NCBI RefSeq assembly: GCF_050948175.1 | Contig: NC_135200.1 | Coordinates: forward strand, 2,852,001-2,916,000 | Source of the DNA: Xylocopa sonorina | Lineage: Eukaryota; Arthropoda; Insecta; Hymenoptera; Apidae | DNA: 64,000 nucleotides | Direction: 5' to 3' | Part shown: positions 1-12,831 of the stretch, one piece after another | Layout: each line of letters begins with the position of its first letter | Numbering within the stretch: position 1 is the stretch's first letter | Notes under the pieces: model-generated | What the model was told of the DNA's origin: nothing | Database searches by the model: none | Seen by the model: only the letters and a program-made list of their open reading frames with translations | Made by a program: the position numbers and the translations under genes

Positions 1-3000
1 ACACTACAGAGTGCACATGATATGCAAGGATATTCAAAGAAAAAGAAATATTCATTTTTCCTTTAGTTGCGTTTATAAAGATACAAACTTGTATGAATAT
101 TCGCTGCAGAATTACAAGAATATTTTCACAACATGCTTCTATTTTTGTACATATTTTTAGATCAGAACATCCTTCATTCAAATGAATTCCAATTAAATGG
201 CATTTTACACTGAAAGTATTATAAATCACTCAAATTATGGCTAAATTTCTGATAATGCAAGAAACGTTACTAAGATAGAAATATGTACGAGAATCTATAC
301 ACGTTGTATTCAAAAATAATTTGAAAGTTATCACGATTATTGCATTAGTAGAGCAGGAAGACGTGAAAGTTGCAGGCTTGTTCGTGAATTCGTCGATTCG
401 ATCCAGACTAAGGGCGCACCACGATCTTTTTGAAGGCGACGAAGCGACAGAAACGAAAAACGATATCCCAGAAAACTCCTGTGAATGAAGCCCGCTTAGA
501 AACAATCATCTGTACAAAGAGTCAACAAAGTGGGCGCTTCGTAGTTAAGCGGGGAAGCAAAAAGTGCTCAACTGTTTACACGACGAGCATAAGCCCCTCG
601 AACACACATATACATTCACGTGCATACGTAGGGACACACGCAGAAGAATAGAAGATACACGAAAATGCGTGCGATTTAGTCGACCGATCTTCGTACGAGT
701 GCGATTCACGTCGGATCAGCGTTAGTTCGACTTCGCGTTTCCTCGTGAACCAACACAACAGAGTATGAAGATGTACTGCCAGTATCGTATGTAAATATTC
801 CTCCCCTTTTTCACATACAACTGCCTCATACAACCTCTTCCCCACCCCACTCCTCCGTTTTTTAACGCAGATATTCCATGATTGCGCGTGGAATACGCAT
901 AGCTCGTAATGTACGTTGCGTAAAATCGTTTGTACACGATTATAAGCGGAAGCTCGTCGAGAAGGAGCGTTTCTTCTCGGCCCTCTTCCGGTGAATGCAT
1001 CTAACGTATGCGTGGTTTCGTTGGACTCCACTCTTTCGCCTTAGAATACGGTTTTCTTTTTTTTAATGCGAGAAAAAGATTCGATTGAACTTGCCAAACA
1101 GATGGTCATTGTTATTATTATTAGTATTTTCTTATGTTATCTCGTGTGCATTCAATTTTTATATGACTTGCATTTATATAAGAAATGAAAAATATTCATA
1201 CGCTGCGTTTGAGCTTCTGATTTATAGTAAAAACATTTTTGATACTTGTTTGTTGTTAGCCAATAAGTTCAAGACGTTGCATCGAAGTTAGGTATTGGTG
1301 ATCTACAAGTCACTGTTCTTTGTAAACATGCTCAGTAATCAGTATTATAACAGTCTTAATTGTTTCAATAAAATTAAATAGATGTTGGAATAATTTCGCG
1401 TGCCGACATAGTAGGTTCTTATATTGGAATACTTATTAGCTTGCACCTCGATTTATATTTTTCCTTTCACCCTTTATTAACAGACTTTTATATATTATTC
1501 GTTCAAATATATTTAGCTATAATTTACAACCAATGACCGTCTGTTTAGTAAGCATAATAAAACTTTTTTCTCGTCGTAAGAAAAGCTTGATAAATGTTTC
1601 TTTCGGTTCGACAACCAGTCTTAACGATCGTTTCTTGTTCTACTTGATCTTATTTCCGTTCGGAATAAAAAAAATTCAACAAACAATTTCCCCCCATAAA
1701 ACGGACGTTATTTGTCACGTGTTTTTGTGCTGAAAAAGAAAACGAGATTTAAGAAAATTGTGATCAAAGAAAAATTATTAGCAGCTAGACGCCTCGAACC
1801 AAGGGAACTTAGTACGGCCCATGTAAATACGCGATGTTTAAATAACTTTTATACGAGAAAATTGTTCATAGCTACCGAACGTATATATTTAATAAACACA
1901 CTATTTCTTAGACAAGAGGGATATTTAATTTTAAGTAAATATTCATACGATTCGTTCACGAACGCTGTACAGGATGCTCTTCGCAAATGTTTTTGAATTT
2001 TGAATGGTGATATTCGTTAAAATGTATGAACATTACGTCTATTCACATACAAATATTATAATGTCATGTTCAGATATTCCGCGTGATTTAATTTTCCTTA
2101 TTTATTTTATTTAATTCGAAGAGTGGTAGTGTAATTAATCACGTTATTAATCACGTAGTGTTATTAATTACGAGGATAATCTTTAGTTATTTTTTTAAAT
2201 AATATTTGTACCGTTACGTATTTTTGTTTAAACACAGTTTGATGTTTTTGTTAACAAAATTTCTCACGTTAACAGTTCCTGGACCCATTATCTAATATCA
2301 ATATGTTTTTGGTCCTATTGCAATTTAGTTTTACGTAATAAATTTTGTATTAATAGAAGTCGATAACACATGGTACTCAGCAAATGAACTTCAATTGTTT
2401 AATACAGTACTACCAACTATTTTCACTACTGTTAAAGAAGGTAGATATATTCAGAAAGTTCAGAGAGAAAAACATTGCAATTATATAATTATTAATCAAA
2501 TATAATCAGTAAATGCAAAGTCAAAATGATTTCTATAATATTAATATTGTACAACGTATTGCTTGTTTCAAACAGAATCGTTCGACATCCTGTACATGCT
2601 ACTGAGATCGACCAGCAGCAAATATCTCAAGCAACGATAATAGATGCCAACGAATTGCTAATAATTTTTCTATGACACCTAATGATCCGTGTCGTCTCTG
2701 ACAACTATTTAAATTCATCGTGAAAAAAGTCGCAGAAGGAAAGGAAAAATCGACACTTATGAATTCTTCGCGCGAAAAGGGATGGTAATGCGTGAGTGAG
2801 AAAATGAGAAATTGAAAAACAATAGAGGATGTTTGTGTTTACACGGTGTGCGAGAGTGCGTAGCCTATAGAAAGAAATTGAGAAAGAAACCGTAACAGAA
2901 CGTAAACAAGCAACATCTCGACGATTTCGTCGAGGAATTTCGCTTGTAACCGGAGACGGAGATCGAATTCGCGTCAATCACTTCTCGGATCGTCCGCTCC

Positions 3001-3670
3001 TCAAAGAGCACAATGTAAATTAAAAAATGAAAACTAAAATGAGAGAAAAGCTAGAAAAATTAGGTAAAAGGAACGTAAACGTGAAGTTTTCGAATTTAAT
3101 ATTTCGAGTTGCATCTTCCCGGAGCCTCGTGACGACGATTTTCTATATAATGTGTGATAATTGAACCGCTTCACTCGAGGATCACCCTTGATTACGTTCC
3201 GCGTAATTCCATTCGTAAGGTTACTTCATTAGCGAGATTGAGAGAGGAATAGAGCGGTGGTCAGGATGAGAGAGTGAGAGAGATTGTATATACACACCGC
3301 CTGCACTTTGTACGAATATTGCGATCGTCGTTGTTCAGCGACCTTTTTGTTTCCTTTCGTCGTTTAATAAAGTGAATTCTCTTCATGACCTCTTCAACGT
3401 GGCGTGTGTTCAATTTCGACTTTATTTTTTAATTTTTTTTTTATTGCGTTCTTGTGTAAATTCTTGTTTAGAATACTTACAACTTCCGAATGGGTAAATT
3501 ACATGAAAAATTTAAAGATATCTTTTTCAACGTCAATATTGAACATTTATTATTTTTTAGCCTTATTATGGCAAGTACACGTACGTTCCATCAACATCAT
3601 TATAATATATATACATTTATATATCAAGCATATGCTAATATACATATAAGTATAATTTTTTATAATTAGT
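1..3670. other. Non-coding stretch, no gene recognised
   Basis: This AT-rich sequence shows no recognisable protein-coding exon on either strand. Short open frames exist but have no family signature, and those in the two GC-richer patches (about 400-1040 and 2700-3360) overlap on both strands, as expected by chance. The GC-richer patches could be untranslated exon or promoter sequence of a neighbouring gene. No splice pair or start site settles this. Confidence 0.5.
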
Positions 3671-3678
3671 GTATGAAA

Positions 3679-4080
3679 AACTGATCTTCATACCGATCAT
3701 CATATTTTTTCACTGATCAACAGCTTCGATTTAAAGATGCCCCGGTTTTTAGAGTAATAAATACTTGCTCGGAATCCAAGGATTTAGTGTTTATAATTAT
3801 TAGTGTACCTCTTTCAGTTGAAGGTGTATTATTCCGTGTACCAGCTTTCGAGAACGTATCGATTCTTATACTGATCATTATCTCTTCGGGAAACAGGGAT
3901 GTATCATTATTCGCAACGATTATCGTGTCCTTAGGAATCGAAGATGTACGAATTTGTGTCTTGACTACTACCTCCTCATGTTTCAAGCGTATAGTAAATC
4001 GCGCACTAGTTAATACTTTCTGTGCATCCAACAGTGAAATGCTAATCTTCATACTGCTTACTTTATTTTCAAAGTATTTC
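3679..4080. repeat. Degenerate 45-bp (15-codon) tandem repeat
   Basis: From 3736 the sequence falls into units of exactly 45 bp (3736-3780, 3781-3825, 3856-3900, 3901-3945, 3946-3990, 3991-4035, 4036-4080) with one 30-bp unit at 3826-3855. A more diverged unit lies just upstream. Units share a GATGTA-like start and a pyrimidine-rich middle. Because the period is a multiple of three, both strands stay open. The minus strand gives a 121-codon frame with a Met start (3717-4082) whose repeats look like acidic pair, then Ile/Val-rich strand, then Thr-Ser-Leu. The plus strand gives a hydrophobic 105-codon frame (3787-4104). Neither matches a family I know, and coding status is undecided. Confidence 0.7.
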
Positions 4081-4104
4081 ATCGAATTAAATTCTAATGC
4101 TTAG

Positions 4105-4950
4105 TTATAATATAGTATAGATTCCACTAATAGAGGTAGAATAAAGTCGCTTTAGAAAGTGTAGGAATAGAATACAAAATGCGTATGTCTATGAAGGTAA
4201 TGTATTAGGTGCTACACATCTTTCTCGCTAGGCAATTCGGCTGTAACTGAACACCGTAAGGACATGAGATGCGAGTGTATGTAAGTAAGCCTCGTGTGTT
4301 CGATTTAATTTGTTTCCACTCTTCTAATCGTGGTTTCTGTTTACAGTGATTACAGTTCCGGATAGAAGTGTCGGATATTCTAAGAATGACTCGTACATAT
4401 TTTATTTAGTATATGTATGAACTTTATTTTAAATTGTCGTTATTGGTAGATGTAAATGGATGAAATGAACTGAAAACTTAACAACTAATTTAACAATGAT
4501 ATTATTCAAGCGAGAAGTATGTTCGAGAAGTTTTAAGATATGAATGTGAATCTCATGACAATCTTCTAAGAGATATAGGGAAGAGGAAAGTCAAGGACGG
4601 ATGAGATTAAGGCAAAAAGAAGGCAAACCATACTTGAATCGAAATAGGAGGAAGTAGCTGTGGATCAAGAGCCAGCTGAGGTAGCTTAAGCAAGAACACG
4701 CGGGAAAATTTCTAGTACAGTTTTTTCGGCCTAGTGGAAGGTGAGCAACTAGTATTTCGCAATATTCAATAAAATTAGCTTTTGAAGCCTTGCTTTTGAG
4801 AGAATCGGACTTGAAAATTTATTTGCACTGTACTAATTCCTGCTAATTAATTGTTTTGCATAATCGCTCTAAACAATTTTATCTGAAAATCTTTATCATA
4901 TTTATATCTACTATAATTAATTCAGAAAATTTTCTCATTAAAATTAGACT
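4105..4950. other. Intergenic, nothing recognised
   Basis: No exon, repeat array or RNA gene could be supported here. Composition is AT-rich, with a slightly GC-richer patch around 4540-4720. Confidence 0.5.
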
Positions 4951-4980
4951 TTATTTAAATTAATTTAAACATAATTAAAA

Positions 4981-7410
4981 TCTATGGCAGCCATTTGCTT
5001 GAATTATTTGCTACATATTTTTTAATTACATTTACCACCGTATGATACAATTAACAATTATATATCAAATACACGGTGCCCGGGTCTTATCACGTGGAGG
5101 TTGCTGCGAATGGAGACTCACCCTAACAGCGTCTCATCCACCCTTCTTTTGAATACGTTTTTATTAAATACCACCTCCTTTCAATGTACATTTGCAACGC
5201 GGTTAGCTTTTATCACTATGTATATGGACAGTAAAATGAGTTATGTAAAGAATTTTCGCGGCAAAATAAAACTACCTTAACAATATCTTACGTAACCAAA
5301 AATTTACTAAGCATACTATCTAGCATAAATCTACTAAGCATACTACATTTACTTAATCTACTAAGCGTATTAAATCTACTTAGTCTATTTTAAAGCTAAT
5401 TTAATTTAAAAATTATCCATCCAACTAGAAACCTACATAAATTTAAGGGAAATTATTTCTACCTATCTTTTCTCAGGTTTTATCAATATTATTGATAAAT
5501 AATTGAAACATGTAATTATTAATAATAATAATTATTGATAAATAATTCAAACATGTTTCACCCTACCTATGTAAAAATCTAATGGAATTTATAGAGATGT
5601 TACATGATGTATGTACCTGAGAAAAGATACTTCCAGAAGCTATGACAACACAACACATACATGTTTCAATTTGTTTCAACATGTTTCAACCAATAATTGA
5701 CAGAGATTTCTTTATAATTCGCAGCATTAATTAAGTACGGAGAAGGGGATTTTATTTTACGTTACCAACTTATGCACATATTTCCATAATATCTTGGACA
5801 TTTTATTTATTATAATCGTAACGCTACTTTAAAAACGCGATCTTATGTATCGCAACATTAGAGGAACAATTGCGATTAATATTTGTTCGCAACTCTAATG
5901 CAAACCGTGATTAACCATTCATAATGCTAAAAAGTAAATCCGCGATTTGCCCAAACTAATGTGGTCAGGCATATTGATGGATAAAGTAACGAGCATAGTG
6001 ACAATATAATATAAAGGAATGGCTTCGCATCCAGAATCCAGTATTTCCGATTGCAAGAGTCATTCGTTGCAGCTCTCTTCTCTGGACCTCTTCGGCTTAC
6101 AGCCTCTTCTTTCTTCAGGTATCATGCCCAGAATCTTCTCGAACTTAAATCTATGCTCGAGATTCCCTAAGCACAACCCAAAAAATGATACAACAAAAAT
6201 GAGAAGCATTAAGCGAGACAGCTAACACCACGAAAGACGAGCAACAACTTAAGAAATCGTTGTTCGTGTAAAACGTGCCAAATCTCGAGCAGTAAACGTT
6301 CGTTTCGACCAAAACCGCGACCGCGACTGCGAAGGATTCGAAAAATCGATAGGGTAGAGCCAGTGGTGAACGGCATTCCCCGTTTATACCAGCTTTACCG
6401 TCGATGATTCAAATTAGATTTCCTGAAACAGGTTGAACCATGCGAGAAAAAACACGCCTGGCCGATCGGTGACTGTGGTCAACCTGCCCGGCTCTACCTA
6501 CTTAAATCTAGCACATAATCATACCAGAGTAAACTAACTACCTACCTACCTAACGCTATATTTAAAAAATGACAACAGACTCGTACCAATATATACATAC
6601 AACACACGGAATTGACGCGACTTGTATACAATCTCACACTTCCTAAATTTTACTTACTTACATACCATATATTGCAATCTGAGGGATGTTACTAACCATT
6701 GTACATTACTATTACTCTAAGTAATAGTATATTTAATGGAATAAATACGAGAGTTAATGTTTAATAAAAACCGACGTATTCCCGCAATCTAATCACACGT
6801 GTGGTAAATACATTGTACAATACACTAGCACATCAGATTGCGAAAAAATCTTATAAACTAGTGGGGAATCATTGTGCCCATTACCTTTCCCCCATCCAAA
6901 TAGCACATGGGCACGTGAATGGGGTCCTGGCAACGAACACGGAACCTGAAAATCCTGATCTAAATATAACGATTAGTACAAAAACAACACATATCAACCA
7001 TTATTCCGTTTATTTTTTATTTTATTTTTCTTATTGGATAGGTGGGATATAGAGACTTTAATACCAGCTATAAATATTTAAAAAATAAAAAAAATAAAAA
7101 TCTATTATAATATTACATAAGAAATATTATAATTTACGAAGAAAACACTGACTCTAGTCTCGCGTAAGATTACTATGATAGATTCAATGTAATTATAATT
7201 AGAGCAGTTGTGCTCTAACAAATATAAAAAAATGAAACACAGCAAACTCTGACTCTGCGAACCGCATTGCGTGCAGTCACCAAAATTTTCTGCAAGGAAA
7301 CTATTATTAGAGGGGAGACAAAGGGTGGAAATAAATAGGACACTATTTTATTTTTCACATTACTTTCCATTTTCTTCGAGCGTTTGTTTAGGAAAATAAC
7401 TGTCTGCTAA
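4981..7410 (+). repeat. Left arm of large imperfect inverted repeat
   Basis: Read forward, this arm matches the reverse complement of the right arm in the same order of landmarks. The outer landmark is CTATGGCAGCCATT at 4982. Then comes a block around 5085-5180 (CACGTGGAGGTTGCTGCGAA) matching the complement of 16150-16300. The block at 6040-6130 matches the complement of 14990-15080. The block at 6240-6570 matches the complement of 14570-14880, the best preserved part, roughly 80 percent by eye. The block at 6790-6965 matches the complement of 13970-14160, and 7150-7400 matches the complement of about 11710-11920. No transposase frame is present. The arm lacks about 1.9 kb found in the right arm (12.07-13.96 kb). 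About 5300-5400 also holds a short run of CTACTAAGCATACT-like words. Confidence 0.85.
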
Positions 7411-8501
7411 AGCTACTAAAGTTGTGTGGAATATATGTATAAAATATCATGTATAAGCATTATAAAATATTTGCAAATATTGCAAATTATTAATTAGTAA
7501 TAGATGACTGATCTGTATAATTTTTACTTAGACACCATTTGTCATCAGAATTTAAAACATATTGAAATTTACTAATATCTTAATTATATCACATGTTGTA
7601 AGCTAATCATTTATTGCTTATATATATTATGGAATAAAAATTCAAATTTTACCTCATGATGAATTAATAAGAAATAATGTAAATGTATACATGCGAATAC
7701 CTCTTTCATCATTAAGATATATCTATTTTAATAATAAATTCAATATTACCATAAAATCTCTATAAAAATATTACTTCTACTACTACTATTCCAAATAACG
7801 TTACTGGTTATGTATGAACTCATATTTTATTCATTTGGAATATCTCATCAATTACTAATCTATAACAATGCAAAATAAAACAGTTGTAATCAGAATGTAT
7901 AATAATAAAACAACTGTATTGAAATTATTGAAAGTAAGAATAAAATGCACGAACAACAAATAGACAAAGAAAATCCAAAAAATTGATTTACATTTAAGAT
8001 ACTAATAATGTTCAATATATAATTAACCAAGAGTAGGTATCAGTTGCATAAAGAATTGTTAACGATAAAGATGTTTGTAAGAAAACAACTGTAAATATTT
8101 TGCAGTCGATAAGCAAGATTATTACATACCTCGGAAACAGCGAAACAGGTTCCGACAGGTACAGCAGGACAGCACACACTACACGCCGTATCACTGCATA
8201 ACTCGTATACGTGTGATGCACGCTTCTCCCCATTTCGCTTCCACGCTCAACGTTGCAGTTCCTCACTCCGCTCACGCTGTAACGAAGCATCAAATTGAAA
8301 TTATGTTCCTAGAATACCATGTACACGTGCAAAAATGTCAAACGACAACTCATCAACTCGGCAAATCGCTATTTCAAACTCAAATGTATCTTAACAAGAA
8401 CAGATATACAATTGTACTCACCAATTTGTCGAGATGAGAGTCATTGCGTAATTAATGGTTCTTCGTATAGCTTGTATGATCAGAGAATTCCGATTTACTT
8501 G

Positions 8502-8735
8502 TAAATTTCTTGATGGAGAATTATTTTGTTCCTACGTTCTTTACTGTATCAAGTACAGTTTATGTTTAGTGAATAGTAGATAAGTTTTAAATTTCTTGAT
8601 GGAGAATTATTTTGTTCCTACGTTCTTTACTGTATCAAGTACAGTTTATGTTTAGTGAACAGCAGATGAGATGTAAATTTCTTAACAGTTTAGTGAACTG
8701 GAGTTTCGTTCCTACGTTTTTCCCCTCCAGCAAGT
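8502..8735. repeat. 86-bp tandem repeat, three copies
   Basis: Copies start at 8502, 8588 and 8674 with the word TAAATTTCTT, an exact spacing of 86 bp. The first two copies are nearly identical over their length and contain the palindromic word TACTGTATCAAGTACAGT. The third is internally deleted. The array lies in the spacer between the arms of the large inverted repeat. Confidence 0.9.
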
Positions 8736-8765
8736 CAAATTAACAATACCGCTTATGGAAAAAAT

Positions 8766-8902
8766 CCTTGCCCTTATATATCCCAACGTAGTAGCAGCAG
8801 TTAACCAATCAGATCGCTTGCTTAGAAAACGTTGACCAATTAGGTCTGAAGCGATCTAATTGGTTAACTACTGCTACTACATTTGAGCATATAAGGGCAC
8901 GG
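8766..8902. repeat. Foldback hairpin with outward TATA and CCAAT words
   Basis: About 54 bp at 8766-8820 pair with the complement of 8849-8902, leaving a loop of about 28 bp. Each arm carries a CCAAT-type word (TTAACCAAT) and an outward-pointing TATAAGGG word, at 8771-8780 on the minus strand and 8889-8897 on the plus strand. It therefore resembles a mirror-image pair of core promoters or a small foldback element. No protein is encoded. Promoter activity is inference. Confidence 0.7.
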
Positions 8903-8975
8903 TTTTTTACTCTAATTTTAATATTAAACTTGGCCTGCTAGAGGGAGGAACATCAGCGCTTGCACTTACATTTAG

Positions 8976-8983
8976 TATATAAG
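8976..8983 (+). promoter_or_regulatory. Candidate TATA box
   Basis: TATATAAG is followed by AGCAG and resembles the TATA words in the arms of the adjacent hairpin, so it may be a third copy of the same promoter-like unit. No downstream exon could be assigned to it. Confidence 0.25.
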
Positions 8984-9897
8984 AGCAGTTAACTTCTTCT
9001 GCAACAAAGTATTACTTTATATCTTTCCATGTGAATTCGTTGAGATCGTTTTTGAGACATATTTCTCCTGATTATGATGTTAAAAAGTTTGGCATTCAAC
9101 ATATTGCATATAATAAAAAATAAAATTTGTTTTGCTTAGAGTTGTAGACCTAACCACCACAAGTTATATCAATGTGACAACAAATATATATTTAATAAAA
9201 ATCTAATTTTATCGTCGCGAAAGCATCTTCTGTATATCGATAAGTAATAATTTTTCATATATCGTATTAAATTGTGTTTCGAATGTCAAAAATGTTAAAA
9301 TGAGGAAAGAAAGCTTGAACGCTACTTGATTTTATAATTTTTTTCGCAAATATTCAATATTTCTTTGCGAAAAGTATGAAAGTAAAAATTTTACGTACAT
9401 ATACATATGTATATATATATGCTCTTGCTAACTACATTCTATAGTACGTAATATTTCATTCTAATGGCTAAAATTATTGAAATCTTTCTATATTATCATA
9501 TTTCGATTTGTACATGGTATTTTTTATGTATAATCGATTATTTTTCTTTGGAGAAGAGAAATAATTTTATTTCATTATATTGCAATAGCCCTTATGGATT
9601 ATTCCATACGACGTCTTATTATAATATTCTTATGGAATAGTCCTTATGGTAGCCATAATGGATCAAATATTTTCGACCAATCACGTTCAAGCTTTTAAAG
9701 CTCTTTGTAGTCTAATCCGAGCTTTCGTACCGATAGGATCTCTTTCTATGCTTTCTTAATTTTGATATTTTTAAGTTAGATAAAACATGTTTGACTAGTT
9801 AAATTGTTAAAAAAAGTGCGAAAACATTGCTTAGAAAACGTGTTGTGCTAGTTCGTGATGTAAATTTGCAACGAAATACGGAGAAATGTAAGTTGAA

Positions 9898-10158
9898 ATA
9901 TTCCTTCCTTTCGATAGTTGAATTTGCTTTGAAAGAAAGAGATTTATTGCAATAATTTCGTTCTTACGACAAGAATTCGAGTATTTCAGTACATAATGTA
10001 CTGCACTATTCGTAATTAACATCTTATAGATAATATTCCTTTCTTCCGATAGTTGAATTTTGCCTCGAAATAGATTTATTGTAATAATTTCGTTCTTATG
10101 ACGGCAATTCGAGTATTTCAGTATATAATGTACTGTAATATTCGCAATTAACATCGCA
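9898..10158. repeat. 135-bp tandem duplication
   Basis: Copy one starts at 9898 and copy two at 10033, both with ATATTCCTT. They stay alignable to about 10155, with an offset of exactly 135 bp, a multiple of three. For this reason a 162-codon minus-strand frame (9831-10319) contains two similar peptides of about 45 residues. I treat that frame as AT-rich chance coding, since no family is recognisable. Confidence 0.8.
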
Positions 10159-10623
10159 CAGGTAGTAAAATAATATGTAGAGTGAAATATTATATATGTT
10201 ATACGTGTTCTATACGTAGATATATACATATAGGACAGTAGAAATTTTTCTGTGCAAATTATCCAGGACAATGTATACCATAACATAACAGTGCGTACTT
10301 TTCTTAGAAAAATACGCACAAGATTTTTTCTGGAACTCGTATTCTTGAGACGTGTCTTTCGTAGTAAATTTTCAATTAGCTGATTTGTTTACAATTGAAG
10401 TAGATAGCGAAATACCAAGGGTATGGACTGAAACGTAGCAGTGTAATAGAAAAACTACGTTCGAGCGCCTTCGGCCTTGTTCGAACGTTTTCGACCTCGT
10501 TCGGTCGTTCGTGAGGCAGCGGAGCGTGGCATCAGCAGTCAGTTCGTGTCGTCGTCGACTGCGGGTAAGATGTGTCGTCCTTTGCTGCCGATAAAACTTT
10601 TCGAGACACGTTTCTGCTTTCGA

Positions 10624-11040
10624 GGTACGTTCACAAGCTTGCTTATCGACTTTATAGTATTCTTAATTACTATTCTATTACATTTTTGTTCTATTATAAA
10701 CTTTGTTTAATCATTGCATATTTGATTAATTATTTATTGAACATTATCATTATAAATATGAATTTACCTTTAAATTTTCTTTTTGCTTTTTCTTTTATTA
10801 TGCGTTTCGTTGTTCATAGTTGTCCATAGTACTTTCTTCCAAGGTACGTTCACACGCTTGTTTCTCAACTGCGTAGTATTCTCAATTATGATTCTATTAT
10901 ACTTTTGTTCTATTACTAACTTTATTTAATCATTGCAAACTTAATTAACTATTTATTAAACATTATCACTATAAATATGAATATGGCTTTGAATTTTCTT
11001 TTGTTTATTATGCGTTTCATTGTTCATAACTGTTTTTGTT
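10624..11040. repeat. 219-bp tandem duplication carrying a duplicated splice donor
   Basis: Copy one starts at 10624 and copy two at 10843, each with GGTACGTTCACA, and they are alignable to about 11040. The boundary of each copy is GAG/GTACGT or AAG/GTACGT, a good 5' splice site. The duplication therefore doubled a potential donor of the candidate RNA gene. Confidence 0.85.
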
Positions 11041-12281
11041 TATACTTGAATTTTGAAAATATGATTTATGAACTCGTTTACTGTAAAATGTTAATATAAA
11101 TAATTTTACCTTTGTATATTTATTCTAATTGTTTTGTTTTGTTCTGTTACAGATTTTTAATCAACTACATCATTCAAACAATGGATATAATACGTAATGG
11201 ACATCATAATCGTTAATACAGTGAGGATAAATGATGTCTTTCATGCAGATGTGGTAATATTGCATTTATTACTAATAGAGGTGTCACGCTGTAAGGTATA
11301 ACGTATGGTATAAATTTATATTATCTTTTTATTCGTCATTTGGTAATATTTCATATATAATTCATGGTGGACACATGATGTATGTGACAAGTAATGATTT
11401 ATTTGTTTAATAACTATTCTTCCAAACAATTTCGAATATTTATGGCATATGTATATATGGCATATGGCATATGGCATATGGAAACATATATAGTTCACTG
11501 ATTAAAAATATTAAATATGCGTTAAATTGTAATAAAAAATAATCGTAATAGGATTTGTATACATCAGTCATAAATTCTTCGTGTGTTCATAAATAGTTTA
11601 TAACATTTGAATATGTTTTACAATATATCCAAATTTTATAATCTATTTTACTTATATAGACATATTTTTACATAATTCAATAATTTATAAAATAATATTT
11701 CCGTAAACAAACGTTCGGTCAAAAAAAGGAGGAAAATAATAGGAAAGTAAAAAGTGTGTTGTTTTTATTTACCCTGTGTTCCCCCTATTAATGTTTTTCT
11801 TCCAGAGTATTTTGGTGACCATGCGCAATGCGGTCGGTAGAGTCAATGTTTGTTGCGATAAATAGTTTTAGTATTTATTAGAGCACAGCTGCTCTAATTT
11901 TAATTACATTTTTTTTTATAATATTCTTACGTGAAAGCGTAGAATTAATGTTTGCTTCATAAATGGCAATAGTATTATAGTCTTTTATTTATATATTTCT
12001 TTATTCCTAATTTTTTTTGTTTAATATCTGCTGCCTCGGTATTAGAGTCAATCTGCTGTCTACCTAAAGAATCTATCTTCGTATTTTATTTAGAATTCCT
12101 AACTTGTTAAACTATTAATCTTTTTAACTATTAAATTAATATAACTGTAGTTAATTGTGGTTAAGCAATCACAAAAATAATCACAATGAAGTAAATTAAT
12201 AATTGAAAATATTAGCAAGAGCTTTAAAAGGTCAAATTATACTAATATGGTTTCTGTTTAAGATTTGCAGCTACTTCTACG

Positions 12282-12539
12282 ATGGATTCATCCTACCACT
12301 TCTACCCTCACGACAACGTTTATGATGTCCTCCTAGAGGTAAGCAACATTTCTTAATATTTTTTCTTAACTGATTCATTGTGTGGTAACATGAATTTTAA
12401 TTCATAACATGACTTCTTTCAGATATCTGCCATATCTTCGATGATTTCACTGAGACAGCAGCAGAATCTGCGAGCAGTTTCTCCAGTCATTACCAGCATC
12501 TCGACGACTGACACCAAACATCAGCAGCATCTCCGATGA
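12282..12539 (+). CDS. Possible 57-residue micropeptide (two exons)
   Basis: An ATG at 12282 opens 19 codons to the donor at 12338. After the 84-bp intron the same frame continues from 12423 for 38 codons to TGA at 12537-12539. The predicted peptide begins MDSSYHFYPHDNVYD and has a Gln-rich, Ser/Thr-rich second half, with CAGCAG runs repeated in the DNA. There is no signal peptide or known domain. Frame continuity across a good intron is the only support, and 57 codons can be open by chance. Confidence 0.2.
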
Positions 12540-12825
12540 CTTCTTCTAGACATCAGCAGCATCATTTAAGTTCCTCTGGTCACTCAATCATATCGTAGGA
12601 CGAAAGGTTCAAATCGGCACGGGAGATTGGTTGTAATTACGTAGGATATTTTCACGAGCATAGTGACCGTGGATATACCACTATATCCATGATTTATTAA
12701 GTGTATTATTTATTAACTCAGGATACGTTTTGTTACACTTCACGTTTTTAAATGTTATAATATAATAATTAAGTACGAGTGTTATAATATTTGATATACA
12801 TAGTATGAATATTTAGAAAGTTTTA

Positions 12826-12831
12826 AATAAA
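12826..12831 (+). terminator. Candidate polyadenylation signal
   Basis: An AATAAA hexamer lies about 400 bp into the last candidate exon of the RNA gene, in a position that would fit a 3' end near 12850. AATAAA is frequent in AT-rich DNA, so the support is weak on its own. Confidence 0.3.
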
